Source: Flaccisagitta enflata (taxonomy: Eukaryota > Chaetognatha > Sagittoidea > Aphragmophora). Taken from it: a stretch of DNA of 64,000 nucleotides. Every line of letters starts with the position of its first letter. The first letter of the stretch is position 1. The stretch covers positions 49,042,001 through 49,106,000 of the forward strand of contig OZ231127.1 in assembly GCA_965153355.1 (NCBI GenBank). The letters run 5' to 3'. The notes beneath the pieces were generated by a model that did not search any database, had not been told where the DNA came from, and was given only the letters and a program-made list of their open reading frames with translations. Position numbers and translations under genes: made by a program. Below are positions 23,801 to 36,717 of the stretch, one piece after another.

Positions 23801-23888
23801 TGGAAGGGTGGAAGGGAGGGTAACAATGGAACCGGACAGGGGCGCCTCGAATGGTGGATCTGTATGACTGCCGTTATCCTCGGAGTGG

Positions 23889-24061
<173 letters not shown>

Positions 24062-24282
24062 GCTATGATCAAAAACAAAACTAGTGGCGCCTCTTGTGAT
24101 AGTTTACAATCATGTGTAACACGGCATTCTTCCACAACCGCCAAAACCCTACCCAGCACAGTAGAGACGGTAATTTCCTCCCAAAAACTGTTGGTTCCGG
24201 GTTCAAAAAGAAAAATGAGGAAACAGGATCTTTACAATACTTACCTTAGCTTACCTCATCCCAGCTAATTTTGATGATATTC

Positions 24283-25444
<1,162 letters not shown>

Positions 25445-25445
<1 letters not shown>

Positions 25446-25791
25446 CAAGTGCTTTGCTTTTGACGGAGCGGTGAAAGTCAAAAGGATTTCCAGGTCGCAG
25501 GGGGAGGAAGAGGAGGAGGAAGGGGGAGGTGCTTCACGGGAAAAGGCCAACGAAAAGCTTTTAGAAACAACCTTTTTTCTGTTTTTATAATTTTACCCTT
25601 CTGCACTTTGTTTTTTTTTCCTTTTTTGAAGAAATTCTTGTAGCCTTTTTTTTTCTCTTTACACTTTTCAGGGAAGAAACCTAGAAAGGGAGAGGGCGAG
25701 TCAGAGAGGGGCAAGGAAAAAAATTCTAACGCCCATCTTAATGAGTTGAAAAAGAATTCCCATTCTCTGTTTCCCTCTCTTGCTTACTCTG

Positions 25792-25798
<7 letters not shown>
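25445..25798. other. Unassigned stretch
   Basis: A GGA-rich patch near 25500-25530 and T-rich sequence. No gene. Confidence 0.5.

Positions 25799-25841
<43 letters not shown>
25799..25841. repeat. (CT)n microsatellite
   Basis: About 21 CT units. Confidence 0.95.
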
Positions 25842-25845
<4 letters not shown>

Positions 25846-26157
25846 TTTGCCGTGAAAGTTATGTATAAACCAAGACTTTTCTTTGTTTTACCTTAAATTT
25901 TCTTTACTTTTTTTTTCCTTTTCCTTTTTCCTTTCAAAGAAAGGAAGAGAAAAATAAAACGAAGGAAAAACATACACGAGGCCCGATGAGGTTTCAAGAA
26001 AAATCACGAAATATGATTCCCTTAATTTCCTATGACTTTTTTTAGCTGATTAATGAAGCTCTTCCATCTATGAAATATATCGTCTGGTGAATATAGAGGC
26101 ACGGGGGTGCAGGGAAGTGAATGGAGTGAAAGTGAAGAAGCAGAAGAGATATTGAAA

Positions 26158-26345
26158 TAAAGCCAGATACATGATTGTGCCGTGCTAGTCGCGTGCAGTT
26201 GCCAATGTCATAGGAAAAGGGCCGCTGTTACATTTGGACAACGGTAGCGAAACGAAATCACATATCAATAAAACAATATTGTGTTAGGGAGTAGGGACAG
26301 ACGGACCGAGAGACGGACCGACCAACCGAATGCATTGTGTGCAAA
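26158..26345 (+). mobile_element. Diverged F1 element
   Basis: AATAAAGCCAGATACATGA resembles the AACAAGGCCGGATACACGG head and is followed by TAGTCGCGTGCAGTTGCC. About 100 bp later comes a GACAGACGGACCGAGAGACGG tract. The terminal palindrome is missing or decayed. Confidence 0.45.
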
Positions 26346-26952
<607 letters not shown>

Positions 26953-26989
26953 AGTTATTCCGTTGGCATTATTATGGCATTATCGTCCC

Positions 26990-27416
26990 AAATAGGGGAA
27001 CGACGTATCAAAACCCCTAGTATGCGGCAGTTTCAAAACGTCAAAAAAACCATTTATGCATACAACGTCCTTTTGTGGTTGTAATCTGGGGTTTCAAAAC
27101 GCAGGCATAGTTGCCGTTTTGAAACCGCGTTTTTCGGGAGTATCAAAACTGCAAAAAAAGGGCTTTTGAGAACATGACTAAAATAACATTTCTTTCTCAC
27201 TTCTAGCCAGTTTTTTTTTTTTCCTTTTAAAACTGAAGAAATGAGCTTTTTCAAACAGTGGCAGTGGCAGTAAAATTATAAAAAATGAAATCGCCGTTCC
27301 CATAAGAAATTTTTTTGCAGTTTTGAAACTGTAAAAAAGTTGCTTGTAAAAACATTTCATAAATTCAATTTTTTTCAGTTTCAAAACTTCAATTTTTTGC
27401 AGTTTCAAAACTGTAA
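26990..27416. repeat. Cluster of GTTTCAAAACG-type motifs, copy 1
   Basis: Irregularly spaced copies of GTTTCAAAAC(G/T) and its inverse GTTTTGAAAC, usually separated by T-rich 'TTTTTTGCAGT' spacers. Similar clusters occur at 31560-31945 and 63300-63600. Because motif and inverse alternate, many small hairpins are possible. Confidence 0.6.
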
Positions 27417-28128
27417 CAGGTCGCCCAAGGGCAATATGTGGTCAGCGATACCCGTTGCCCTGCTTTGAATGATTGTGAATTGGAGTGAGGGGAAGCAGGG
27501 CAGCGGCCCTGAAGGGGACGAAGTCCTGTGGAACACAGGGGGACATTCGTTCGTCCTGACTGCAGAAGTGGATGAGATGCGATAGAGGGCTGACTGAAGG
27601 CCTTCTAAAGCCTAAACTGAGGTCTAAGAAGGCTGCTGCCAATTGGAAGATGGGAGGGCTGACTTGAGGCTAAAGAGAGCTGGATTAAGGCTTGAAAGGT
27701 CAGAGGACTGATTTGAAGCCTGAGAGCAATAAATTGAGGCTTAGATAGTTGATTTGAGGCCTGAGAGGCCTAGTTTGAGGCCTGAGAGGCCAGGCTTGAG
27801 GCCTGAGGATTTGAATTTGAGGCCTAAGAAGCTTAATTTGAGGCCTGAAAGGCCAGGTTTGAGGCCTGAGAGGCCGGTTTTGAGGCCTGAGAGGCTTGAT
27901 TTGAGGCCTGAGAGGCTTGATTTGAGGCCTGAGAGGCCGGATTTGAAGCCTGAGAGGCCAGATTTGGGGTCTGAGAGGCCAGATTTAAGGTCTCAGAGGC
28001 CAGATTTGAGGCCTCAGGAGCCTGATGGGGGGGACGAACGGACGGACGGACGAATGAACGAACGGACAAACGAAAGTCCCCCTGTGTTCTACAGGACTTC
28101 GTCCCCTTCGGGGCCGCTGCCCAAAAAG
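27417..28128 (+). mobile_element. F2 element, copy 1
   Basis: In order: a one-sided left arm CAGGTCGCCCAAGGGCAATA ... GGTCAGCGATACCCG; a hairpin TGCCCTGCTT ... AAGCAGGGC; a 59-bp terminal inverted repeat at 27498-27556 (starting GGGCAGCGGCCCTGAAGGGG) matched by 28064-28122; then CCAAAAAG. Between the repeats is a ~21-bp array of GGCCTGAGAGGC-type units (about 27590-28020) and a GGACGGAC tract. The plus frame (RPERPGLRPE-type repeats) is a translation of the array. No transposase is present. Confidence 0.75.
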
Positions 28129-28330
28129 TAAGCGTTTTGTGACGTCCTTCAAAATTTGGAATTTGGAATTTGGGCCTCACGTCTGGGATTTGGGCCTCGA
28201 GGCTGGGATATGGGCCTTGAGGTTGGGGGAAAGGGAGATACGAAGGAGAAGAAGAAGGAGGAGGAGAAAATTCCCTATATGTATGAAAGCATAGGTCATC
28301 AACCCCTTTGAGGCCGCTGTCCAAAAGGAT
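28129..28330 (+). mobile_element. F2 right-half remnant (palindromic subtype)
   Basis: GGGATTTGGGCCTCGAGGCT-type units lead into AAAATTCCCTATATGTATGAAAGCATAGGTCATC, then AACCCCTTTGAGGCCGCTGTCC. This is the right end of the subtype seen complete at 29891-30472. No matching left end is present. Confidence 0.6.
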
Positions 28331-28355
28331 GTCTTTCAGATTCAGTTTTATGGAA

Positions 28356-28553
28356 AACCAAGAGTGGCGCGCATATAAGCCAGTCAGTGAGGGCTAACGG
28401 GGCCACGGATCCCAGGAACAGACTCATGGTGGGAAAAAAAGGCCAAGGGTTGAGACCGCCGGAAACGTCTTGTACTATGCATGAGCTACAGTTAGAGCCA
28501 AAGAACAAAAAAATCCGCTTGGAAATAGTCGATATATAGCCCAAAAACAGTAT
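28356..28553 (-). repeat. Dispersed repeat R2, copy 1
   Basis: On the minus strand it matches 31324-31470: GGGCTATATATCGACTATTT, TGGCTCTAACTGTAGCTCAT, AACCCTTGGCC and ACCATGAGT blocks are shared. Both copies stay open over about 50 codons, but the differences change amino acids freely. Confidence 0.65.
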
Positions 28554-28618
28554 TGACTCAAAGCCACAGCAAATGTGAGTTGCAATCCTTGTTCACTTTT
28601 CATCCCACGGACTAAAAC

Positions 28619-28822
28619 ATGTTGTTATGGTTGTTATTGTTGTTGTTATTGTTGTCGTTGGTGGTGTTGTTGTTGTTGTTGTTGGTGGTGGTGGTGTTGG
28701 TGTTGGCGTTGTTGTTGGTGGTGTTGGTGTTTGAGTTGTTGTTGTTGTTGCTGTTGGTATTATCCTCATTCTCAAATTTGTCACACTTGTTGTTGTTGTT
28801 GAAGATATCTTTGTTGTTGCAG

Positions 28823-28856
<34 letters not shown>

Positions 28857-28978
28857 AAAGATTGTCATTGTCCTCAAACTTGTCATAGTTGTTGTTATTG
28901 TTGTTGTCGATATTTTTGTTGTCAATATTTTTGTTGTTGCTATTAGTGTTGTTGTTGTAGTTGTTGTTGTTGTTAGAA
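28619..28978. repeat. Imperfect (TTG)n tract
   Basis: Long TTG/TGG-rich region with unique interruptions. A TCCTCANNNTTGTCA segment recurs inside it (about 28762 and 28872), which suggests local duplication. Confidence 0.9.
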
Positions 28979-29177
28979 GTAAATCGTTAACTATGTGCTT
29001 CATTCAGAAATAAAAATAGTTCAATTTGGATTCATTCATTCATTGCATCATTTAAAAAAAACCTAATACGGTAGGGGGGAGCAGGGACGTAATAACAATT
29101 TCATACTACAAGCGTTTTCTCACAGTTATATTTCTATTCTTTTCTCCAAAATTGTCTTTTTGTTGGTCGCGTGCTAT

Positions 29178-29315
29178 CTTTCTTTTTTTCTTTCTTTCTC
29201 TCTTTCTTTCTTTCTCTCTTTCTTTCTTTCTTTCTTTCTTTCCTTCTTTCCTACTTTTCTTCTTTCTTTCTTTCTTTCTTTCTTTGTCTTTCTTTCTTTC
29301 TCTCTCTGTTTCTTT
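29178..29315. repeat. (CTTT)n microsatellite
   Basis: CTTT units with CCTT and CTCT variants. Confidence 0.95.
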
Positions 29316-29354
29316 CATGTTTGTTTTCTCTCTTCCCTCCCTGTTTCTTGAATC

Positions 29355-29489
29355 GTGGACAAGCGCTTCTACACCTTGCCGTGTCAGTTGATTGGTTCGT
29401 CGGTCAGTAACATTTTTGAATTGCGAGCACTTTTTGCAATAGTGCCCCTACCCAACCGCTGGTGCCGTGTATCCGACCTTGTTTTTTCT
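29355..29489 (-). mobile_element. Short F1 element, diverged
   Basis: In plus orientation: GACAAGCGCTTCTACACCTTGCCGTGTCAG, a GGTTCGTCGGTCAG tract, then TTTTTGAATTGCGAGC and GTGCCGTGTATCCGACCTTG. It is closest to the element at 20584-20780. The terminal palindrome is eroded. Confidence 0.55.
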
Positions 29490-29627
29490 CCTATCCTGCA
29501 CTGTGGCTCTTTTTTTATTCAATTTAATTCAATGAAAGGTTATGGCCAAATGCCGCATCAACGTCTTCTTTGAAGGCTGAGAAAGCTTCGATGAATGGTT
29601 GCATTGGGTGCTGCTGGGGCAAACTTT

Positions 29628-29875
<248 letters not shown>

Positions 29876-29890
29876 CCCCCTCAAATCCCA

Positions 29891-30472
29891 GTCGCAAAAG
29901 CGTTCGATGGTCAGTGGAGTAGCAGAGCGGAGTAGGTTGTGCTTGAAGTTGAAGGGGGAGCAGGGCAGCGGCCCTGAAGGGGTTGATGACCTATGCTTTC
30001 ACACATATGGGGGATTTTCTCCTTCTCCTTCTCCTCCTCCATCCCTCCCCCTCAAATCCCAGTCTTGAGGCCAAAATTCCGGTCTTGAGGCCCAAATTCC
30101 AGTCTTGAGGCCCAAACCCAGTCTTGATGCCCAAATCCCAGTCTTGATGCCCAAAACCCAGCCTCGAGGCCCAAATCCTAGCCTCGTCCTAGCCTCGTCC
30201 AGGAACTGGGCCTCTTGGTTTGGATTTGAACATTGAGGCTGTGATCTAGGCCTCAAGACTGGGATCTCAGCCTCCACTTGGGCCTTGAGACTTGGATTTG
30301 GGAATCAAGGCTAGGATTTAGACATCAAGACTGGGTTTGGGACTGGAATTTGAGCTCAAGACTGGGATTTACAGGGGAGGGGAACGTAGAAGGAGAAGAA
30401 GAAGAAGGAAATAATCCCCCATATGTGTGAAAGCATAGGTCATTGACCCCTTTGGGGCCGCTGCCCAAAAAG
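29891..30472 (+). mobile_element. F2 element, copy 2 (GATGACCTATGC subtype)
   Basis: Left arm GTCGCAAAAGCGTTCGATGG, then GGGCAGCGGCCCTGAAGGGG and TTGATGACCTATGCTTTCAC (29963-30025). This is inverted at 30406-30465, ending GGGGCCGCTGCCC and AAAAAGG. The interior is an array of about 20-22 bp (CCCAAATCCCAGTCTTGAGG-type) that changes strand near 30210, so the whole element is roughly palindromic. A GAAA expansion starts directly at its right end. Confidence 0.75.
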
Positions 30473-30478
30473 GAAAAA

Positions 30479-30550
<72 letters not shown>

Positions 30551-30710
30551 AGGAAAGAAAGAAGGAAAGAAAGAAGGAAAGAAAGAAGGAAAGAAAGAAG
30601 GAAAGAAAGAAGGAAAGAAAGAAGGAAAGAGAGAAAGAGAGAAAGAAAGAAAGAAAGAAAGAAAGAAGGAAGGAAGGAAGGAAGGAAGGAAGGAAGGAAG
30701 GAAGGAAGGA

Positions 30711-30746
<36 letters not shown>

Positions 30747-30800
30747 AGGAAGGAAGGAAGGAAGGAAGGAAGGAAGGAAGGAAGGAAGGAAGGAAGGAAA

Positions 30801-30840
<40 letters not shown>

Positions 30841-31075
30841 AGGAAAGAAGGAAAGAAGGAAAGAAGGAAAGAAGGAAAGAAAGAAAGAAAGAAAGAAGGA
30901 AAGAAAGAAAGAAAGAAAGAAAGAAGGAAGGAAAGAAAGAAAGAAGGAAAGAAAGAAAGAAAGAAAGAAGGAAAGAAAGAAAGAAAGAAGGAAAGAAAGA
31001 AAAAAAGAAGGAAAGAAAGAAAGAAAGAAGGAAAGAAAGAAAGAAGGAAAGAAAGAAAAAAGGAAAGAGAACGAA
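30473..31075. repeat. (GAAA)n/(GGAA)n microsatellite, 600 bp
   Basis: Blocks of GAAA alternate with GGAA and AAGGAAAG variants. Blocks of GGAA at 30666-30711 and 30747-30798 look duplicated. The 220-255-codon frames are Phe/Leu/Ser/Pro or Lys/Glu/Arg repeats only. Confidence 0.98.
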
Positions 31076-31323
31076 ATAAAGGAGGAAAACAAAGCAGATA
31101 AGATTCAAGAAAAGAAGAAAACATGGTTACTTAAGTCTTCACAGTGACCGATCAAGCAAGTAAAAATCCGCATTTAAATGCTGTGAAAGAGAAAGAAATT
31201 GTCCAATGTACCATTATTAGCAACAATTTCATCCTTTAGTCGAGACTTTATGAGACTCCTCGCATTCTTTTGCCAGAATTGTCAGTGACAAATCAGACAC
31301 TTTTTTATTTCTTGTGTGTGGTA
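31076..31323. other. Unassigned spacer
   Basis: No gene or repeat recognised. Confidence 0.5.
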
Positions 31324-31525
31324 CAGTTTTCGGGCTATATAGCGATTATTTCCAAGCCGATTTTTTTGTTTTTTGGCTCTAACTGTAGCTCATACATAGT
31401 ACTAGACGTTCCCGGTGGTCACAACCCTTGGCCTTTTTTTTCCACCATGAGTTTCTTCCTGGGACCAGTGGGGCCCTCTTCCATTGATTTCAGTTTGGGT
31501 AAAGTCAGGGAAATTGTTCCACCTA
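31324..31525 (+). repeat. Dispersed repeat R2, copy 2
   Basis: Inverted relative to 28356-28553. Downstream it carries GGGGCCCTCTTCC and TCAGTTTGGGTAAAGTCAGGG, shared with 57086-57175 and, on the other strand, with about 14860-14905. Confidence 0.65.
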
Positions 31526-31559
31526 GCATATAACCATGTTTCAATTTTTAAACGCATTT

Positions 31560-31945
31560 TTTCTTAGTTTCAATACTTCAATTTCTTGCGTTTTCAAAAC
31601 GGTAAAAAAGGTGATAAGATTACAAAGATTTTTTCCCTTGCTGGCTGTAACTTTAGCACTGTTTTCAAGAGTTTTGAAAAACAAAAATCTCATGGTTTTA
31701 AAACTTTAGAATTGCAAAGTTTTGAAACGGCAACTATGCCTCAAAATTTGTTTCAAAAGTTGCGCATACTTGTGGTTTTGAAACGACAATATAAGATCGT
31801 TTTAAAACTGCATAAGAACGCCCGTTTCAAAACGGCTTTTTTAAGCATTTTTGAAACAAAAACTCATAATCTTTGTTACAATGATCCACTTTTTTGCATT
31901 TTTGAAACGATTTTCGGCGGTTTAATACGTTATAAAGGAACGCCA
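31560..31945. repeat. Cluster of GTTTCAAAACG-type motifs, copy 2
   Basis: Repeated GTTTTGAAACG / CGTTTCAAAACGG motifs at irregular spacing, as at 26990-27416. In both cases the cluster lies within about 40 bp of a GA microsatellite. Confidence 0.6.
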
Positions 31946-31953
31946 CGGAATAT

Positions 31954-32683
<730 letters not shown>

Positions 32684-32846
32684 TCCCTCTTCGTCTTCGC
32701 ATTTGTCTTCACCTTTGTCTTCGTCTTCGTCTTCGTCTTCGTCTTCGTCTTCGTCTTCGTCTTTGTCTTTGTCTTCATCTTCGTCTTTGTCTTCGTCTTT
32801 CTCTTTGTCTTCTACTTCCTTCTTCCCCTTCTTCTCCTTCTTCTTC
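32684..32846. repeat. (CTTCGT)n hexamer repeat
   Basis: GTCTTC hexamers with CTTTGT variants, passing into a TTC-rich tail. Confidence 0.93.
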
Positions 32847-33526
32847 TAAGACCTGCCAATATCTTTTTTACCCTGCCAACAAGCAGCGCTGCTCGCTGCC
32901 CCAGAATCAAGAGGCCTGCATAGGGCTAGGTTAAAGATTTTGATCTCCTCATCAATTTGAATAAGATACGATTCTGAGTCTGAAGAAAAAAGGAAAATCA
33001 TTCCCTATTGTTTCATATAAACAGTTCATATGAGTTTATGTTGAATTTTCAAGAATACAAAAGTAAAAACAAACAAATTTTTACTAGGACTGATGCAAAA
33101 TCTTTTTACTGGTATGAAAAAAAATATTATATCAGTATCATGATTAAAATTCATCAACCAACACTCTAACATTTTGCAATACATAATTGAAACTATCGTT
33201 CTGCATAGAACTTTTTTCAGATTTGATTTATCATACTTCAAATTCAAATGGATTCGTTTTCTACTGTTTAAGTTGATGATAAACACCCTGTGCACCTCCA
33301 GAGCTTTGTTTAGATACAAATTCCTCCGTTTATTTTTTGCAGAAAGTTTATGTTTCATTTTCTCGTTTCTGATAAGATTTTTTTTCCTTCTCTTCTTATC
33401 TTTGTTTTATTTCCAGATTGTGTCGGGGAAACATTTATACAACTCAAGATTTCTGCCAGTGAATTCTTAATGAATTTTATAAACTGAACATAAAAATGAT
33501 TCTGCAGATACTTCATATTCTTTTTT
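32847..33526. other. Unassigned AT-rich stretch
   Basis: Two overlapping open frames on opposite strands (98 and 110 codons), neither with a recognisable domain. No supported gene. Confidence 0.45.
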
Positions 33527-33684
33527 TACTCGCAACTCTATAACCTGCTATGTCGGTCGGTTGGTCCATCGGTCCGTCGATCTGTTGGTCTCCGTTAGCG
33601 TTTTAGGCTTTTTTGGGGGTCTTTTTTATCACTGCCCCTGTCCACCCTCACGTGACTTCGGTAGCCGTGTATCCGGCCTTGTTT
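33527..33684 (-). mobile_element. Short F1 element
   Basis: In plus orientation: TTTACTCGCAACTCTATAACC, TGCTATGTCGGTCGG and a GGTC tract, then ATCACTGCCCCTGTCCACCC, TCACGTGACTTCGGTAGCC and GTGTATCCGGCCTTGTTT. The head end is well kept; the palindrome is cut back to CGCAACT. Confidence 0.65.
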
Positions 33685-34205
33685 TCTAAGTGAATGAAAA
33701 TACAGCTATATATACTACCGATTTCAAATTCCATCAATATTCGAACCAATGAACCGACAGACTGACAGACTAGCGTAGTGAAGAGAATAGTAGGGCATGT
33801 ATCAATCAGTATGGTATGCATATCATAGTATAGAGTAGCTAAGCAAGTATCAATCAGCGTGAACCAGGCCCTCGTTCTTGATATCGAAAATCTTTGTTCT
33901 CACGTCCTCCCCCCCCGCCCACCCCCACCCCCCCATTCTTATCACCGCATTCCATCAGAAGTCTGACATCGCAGAAATCTCCACCAAAAATCAAATCCAA
34001 TCTACCCACATCCCACAATCATTGCAATCAATCCCACAGTTAGACCCACGTGATTAGTATGTTTCATCAATCAGCTTCATCAAACGACATATCAAGATAA
34101 AAACATAATAACATAATCAGATAAAAGGATACCTAATATCATAATAAGATCAATAACGGCGTTCCAGTGTTATCAAAGAAAGAGAAATCAAGTCACCTGA
34201 AAAAA
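33685..34205. other. Unassigned stretch
   Basis: A 'GTATCAATCAG' motif recurs around 33800 and 33846, and there is a C-rich run at 33907-33936. No gene. Confidence 0.45.
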
Positions 34206-34326
34206 AACAAGGCCAAGTAGGCCAATAAGGTGCGACGGTTGATCGTGGAACGAATGCGTTACAGACCAACCGACAGACCGACCGACGGACAGAGCCAGTT
34301 AAAGAGGTGCTTTGTCGCACCTAAAA
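34206..34326 (+). mobile_element. Short F1b element
   Basis: AACAAGGCCAAGTAGGCC at the left, then an ACCGACAGACCGACCGACGG tract, CAGAGCC, and the hairpin end GAGGTGCTTTGTCGCACCTAAAAA. At 121 bp it is one of the shortest copies with both ends. Confidence 0.7.
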
Positions 34327-34779
34327 ACATCAAGTTGGCAGACAGCAGGCAGAGTATTGCTGCTGAATGCATATAGGCAGGATAAGTTAATGAAAGAGGG
34401 AGCATTTTGGTTAATTTTACGCCAAATGTCCTTGGCCTCAGTTTTGAACATATGGCCGCGTCTCAAAGTCTGTGATTCGAACCAAAAGTCGAGTCTGTAA
34501 GGATAACACGCAGGAATCGAATTTCAACGAACGAACCATCTTGACTTATTTTGGTCCCTCATCTTTACTCACTCAATTTTTGTTATCATTCAATAAAGAA
34601 GAAAAAAATAGTTTTTTTGCGCTCCAGAATCCAATTTATCTCCACGCCACCGTCGAAAATCGACAGGCGTCCTCCCTCCACGCTTTCTTCTGTTTTCCTT
34701 TCCTTTTCCTTTTTTCCATCTTTCTTTCTATCCAGTTTTGTTCAATATTTTTTTTTCTCCTTTCACTTTGTTTTTTCTT

Positions 34780-35037
34780 TTTTAAGTCGCGTGCTACGCG
34801 ACTCTTTAAATCGCTATGTTGGTCGGTCGGTCCGTCGGTCCGTTGGTCGTCGGTCGGTCACCATTTGGTTTTTCCGCGTTTTGGGCGCCTTTTGCATTAC
34901 TGCTGCAGTGCTGCTGCTTTTAGTCTTCTAGTCTTTTAGCCGTTTAGTCTTTTAGTATTCTAGTCTTTTAGTCATATAGTCTTTTAGTCTCTTAGTCCTA
35001 ACGACCGCACGCGACTTGTAAGGTGTTGGACTTGATT
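34780..35037 (-). mobile_element. F1 element with a TAGTCTTTT array
   Basis: In plus orientation it begins TTAAGTCGCGTGCTACGCGACT and continues with TAAATCGCTATGTTGG and a GGTCGGTC tract. A degenerate TAGTCTTTTAG array fills 34918-35000. It ends CGACCGCACGCGACTTGTAA and GGTGTTGGACTTG. Both ends are recognisable, with a tandem repeat between them. Confidence 0.7.
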
Positions 35038-35051
35038 TCAATGTAGTCAAG

Positions 35052-35402
35052 AAAAAAAACAAGGCCGGATACACGGGCCAAGACGGTGCGCCGGGCATTA
35101 TTATTTAGACCTATCCCTAGCTCAGTCAGACCTAACCCTAGCTCTATCAGACCTATCCCTAGCTCTATCAGGCCTATCTTGAGCTCTATCAGACCTATCC
35201 CGAGTTTTATCAGACCTATCCCCAGACCTGGCCGTAGCTGATTATCATAGTGAATGAAATGACCAGTATCATCAATGATGAAAGAAGTGAGTTATCAATT
35301 GATTTTAAACATTTTTAGCGACTTTTCATTCAAGCATGACCAACAGATGGACGGACGGACGGACAGAGCCTCTTGTAGAGGTGCTATGGCGCATCTAAAA
35401 AT
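35052..35402 (+). mobile_element. F1b element with a CTATCCCTAGCTC array
   Basis: Starts AACAAGGCCGGATACACGGG. Next comes a ~21-bp array (GACCTATCCCTAGCTCTATC-type) at 35106-35228. A unique part follows (CGTAGCTGATTATCATAGTG ... CATTTTTAGCGACTTTTC), then a GGACGGAC tract and CAGAGCCTCTTGTAGAGGTG with CTATGGCGCATCTAAAAA. A second copy, heavily interrupted, occupies 40878-40912 plus 49298-50326. Confidence 0.75.
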
Positions 35403-35537
35403 CATCCTATCATATTTCTGAATCATTTGCAGTGATTTTTGCTTCTTTTTTAGATTTTCAACTCGAGCGTGACCAACCAACCAACCAACCGACCGACAGA
35501 CAGAGCCTCTTATAGAGGTGCTATGGCGCACCTAAAA
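35403..35537 (+). mobile_element. F1b end module repeated downstream
   Basis: After a unique ATCATATTTCTGAATCATTT segment, a second GACCAACCAACC tract is followed by GAGCCTCTTATAGAGGTGCT and ATGGCGCACCTAAAAA. The same double arrangement recurs at 50327-50463, so the two ends probably moved as one unit. Confidence 0.65.
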
Positions 35538-36253
35538 AGAAACTTCCCTCAAACACTGTTTAAAAAAGTATTCTGTCATTCGGTTGATCAGTATGACGCG
35601 GTACTTTCTCGTTTCTATCCCCCCCTTTTTCGGGGGGGGGGGTATTGGTAGTGGGGGAAATGGCTTTGCATCGATGCATTTGCCAATTACCAACAGATCT
35701 TCACCATCACTGACTCTGTTCATCTATTCGCAGAATTCACTAAACTTTAAAAGCAAAATAAAGTGGGAAATGAGTCATTCTGCACATGCAAAAAACACTT
35801 GGGTCATTACGAAATCGTTTGACCCCTTCAAAATTCACCATTCTCTCCTATGACTAGGTGAGAAAACGTGTGAAATTTCTTTCTTTCTTTCTTAGATGTA
35901 TGAAAGTTGGACAACATTACTGGCCTATCAGGATCTCAATAAAGGACAAGAGTCGATGGAGCTCTCACTGATGTTTGAATTCACAACTATCCTTTAAATT
36001 CCCGCAGCATTTAGAAAAAGATCACCAATTTCTGTCTATACCTGAGATATGCAAACTACAAGAAAATACTTGATAAATATGGCGGATGAGACCACATACC
36101 TCTTGGTACCTTCTCACGCTTCTCATCTACCAAAAGTTGTAAGAATCTAAAATTCTTCTCTTCCTAAACTCTAAAGCAACTCTTTAAAACATTTTACGCC
36201 AGCCTCACATTCTTAATTTCAGAAATTCTGTAAAATTCAATACCGATAGTTTC
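35538..36253. other. Mostly unassigned, with G/C-run hairpin and a repeat fragment
   Basis: A C7-T5-CG11 block at 35619-35642 could form a hairpin. At 35899-35993 lies a diverged copy of the R3 repeat (TATGAAAGTTGGACAACATT) found at 43164 and 43753. No gene. Confidence 0.5.
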
Positions 36254-36330
36254 GAAAACAAGGCCGGATACACGCTACCGTAGTCGCGTGCGGGTGGGCA
36301 GGGGTCATATTTGAGGCAGGCGTGCATTTT
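36254..36330 (+). mobile_element. F1 head module (partial)
   Basis: AACAAGGCCGGATACACGC, TACCGTAGTCGCGTGCGGGT and GGGCAGGGGTCATATTTGAGG. The opposite end is not found. Confidence 0.65.
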
Positions 36331-36565
36331 TTTCTTTCCTTCCGAGTATCTTATGTTTTTACCAAGGATTTTCGGACTTACTGGCCTCTTGTCTAACTAC
36401 CGGTTTACCGACCCTTTTCCTCCTAAAACCTACTATAATACGCCAGTACCCGATGCCCTTAAGTAAGTGTACTAAGTGTAGGTAGGGATTAGATGATGAG
36501 ATGGGCACCAAGGACCCATGACTGGACAGATATCGAGTCTTGAACACCTGATTAGGGTCTGGAAG

Positions 36566-36636
36566 CGGCACAGTCCCACAATGAACCAAATCCACCAAAG
36601 CGGCACAGTCCCACAATGAACCAAATCCACCAAACT
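36566..36636. repeat. 36-bp tandem duplication
   Basis: AGCGGCACAGTCCCACAATG plus AACCAAATCCACCAA occurs twice back to back with no visible difference. Confidence 0.9.
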
Positions 36637-36717
36637 GTGGGTGTGTTTCTGCTCGAAGACGCAAACACGATTCTAACCATGCCAAAGAAAAAAATTGCAC
36701 ACTTATCTTTAAACACA

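Noticed and set aside
27754-28131. 125-codon RPERPGLRPE-type repeat protein
   Set aside because: The ~21-bp array inside F2 is a multiple of three, so it stays open by arithmetic. The same kind of frame appears in F2 copies elsewhere (41073-41450, 62606-62851) and includes the terminal repeat.
30325-31147. Frames of 220-255 codons with Phe-Leu-Ser or Lys-Glu-Arg repeats
   Set aside because: Direct translations of the GAAA/GGAA microsatellite.
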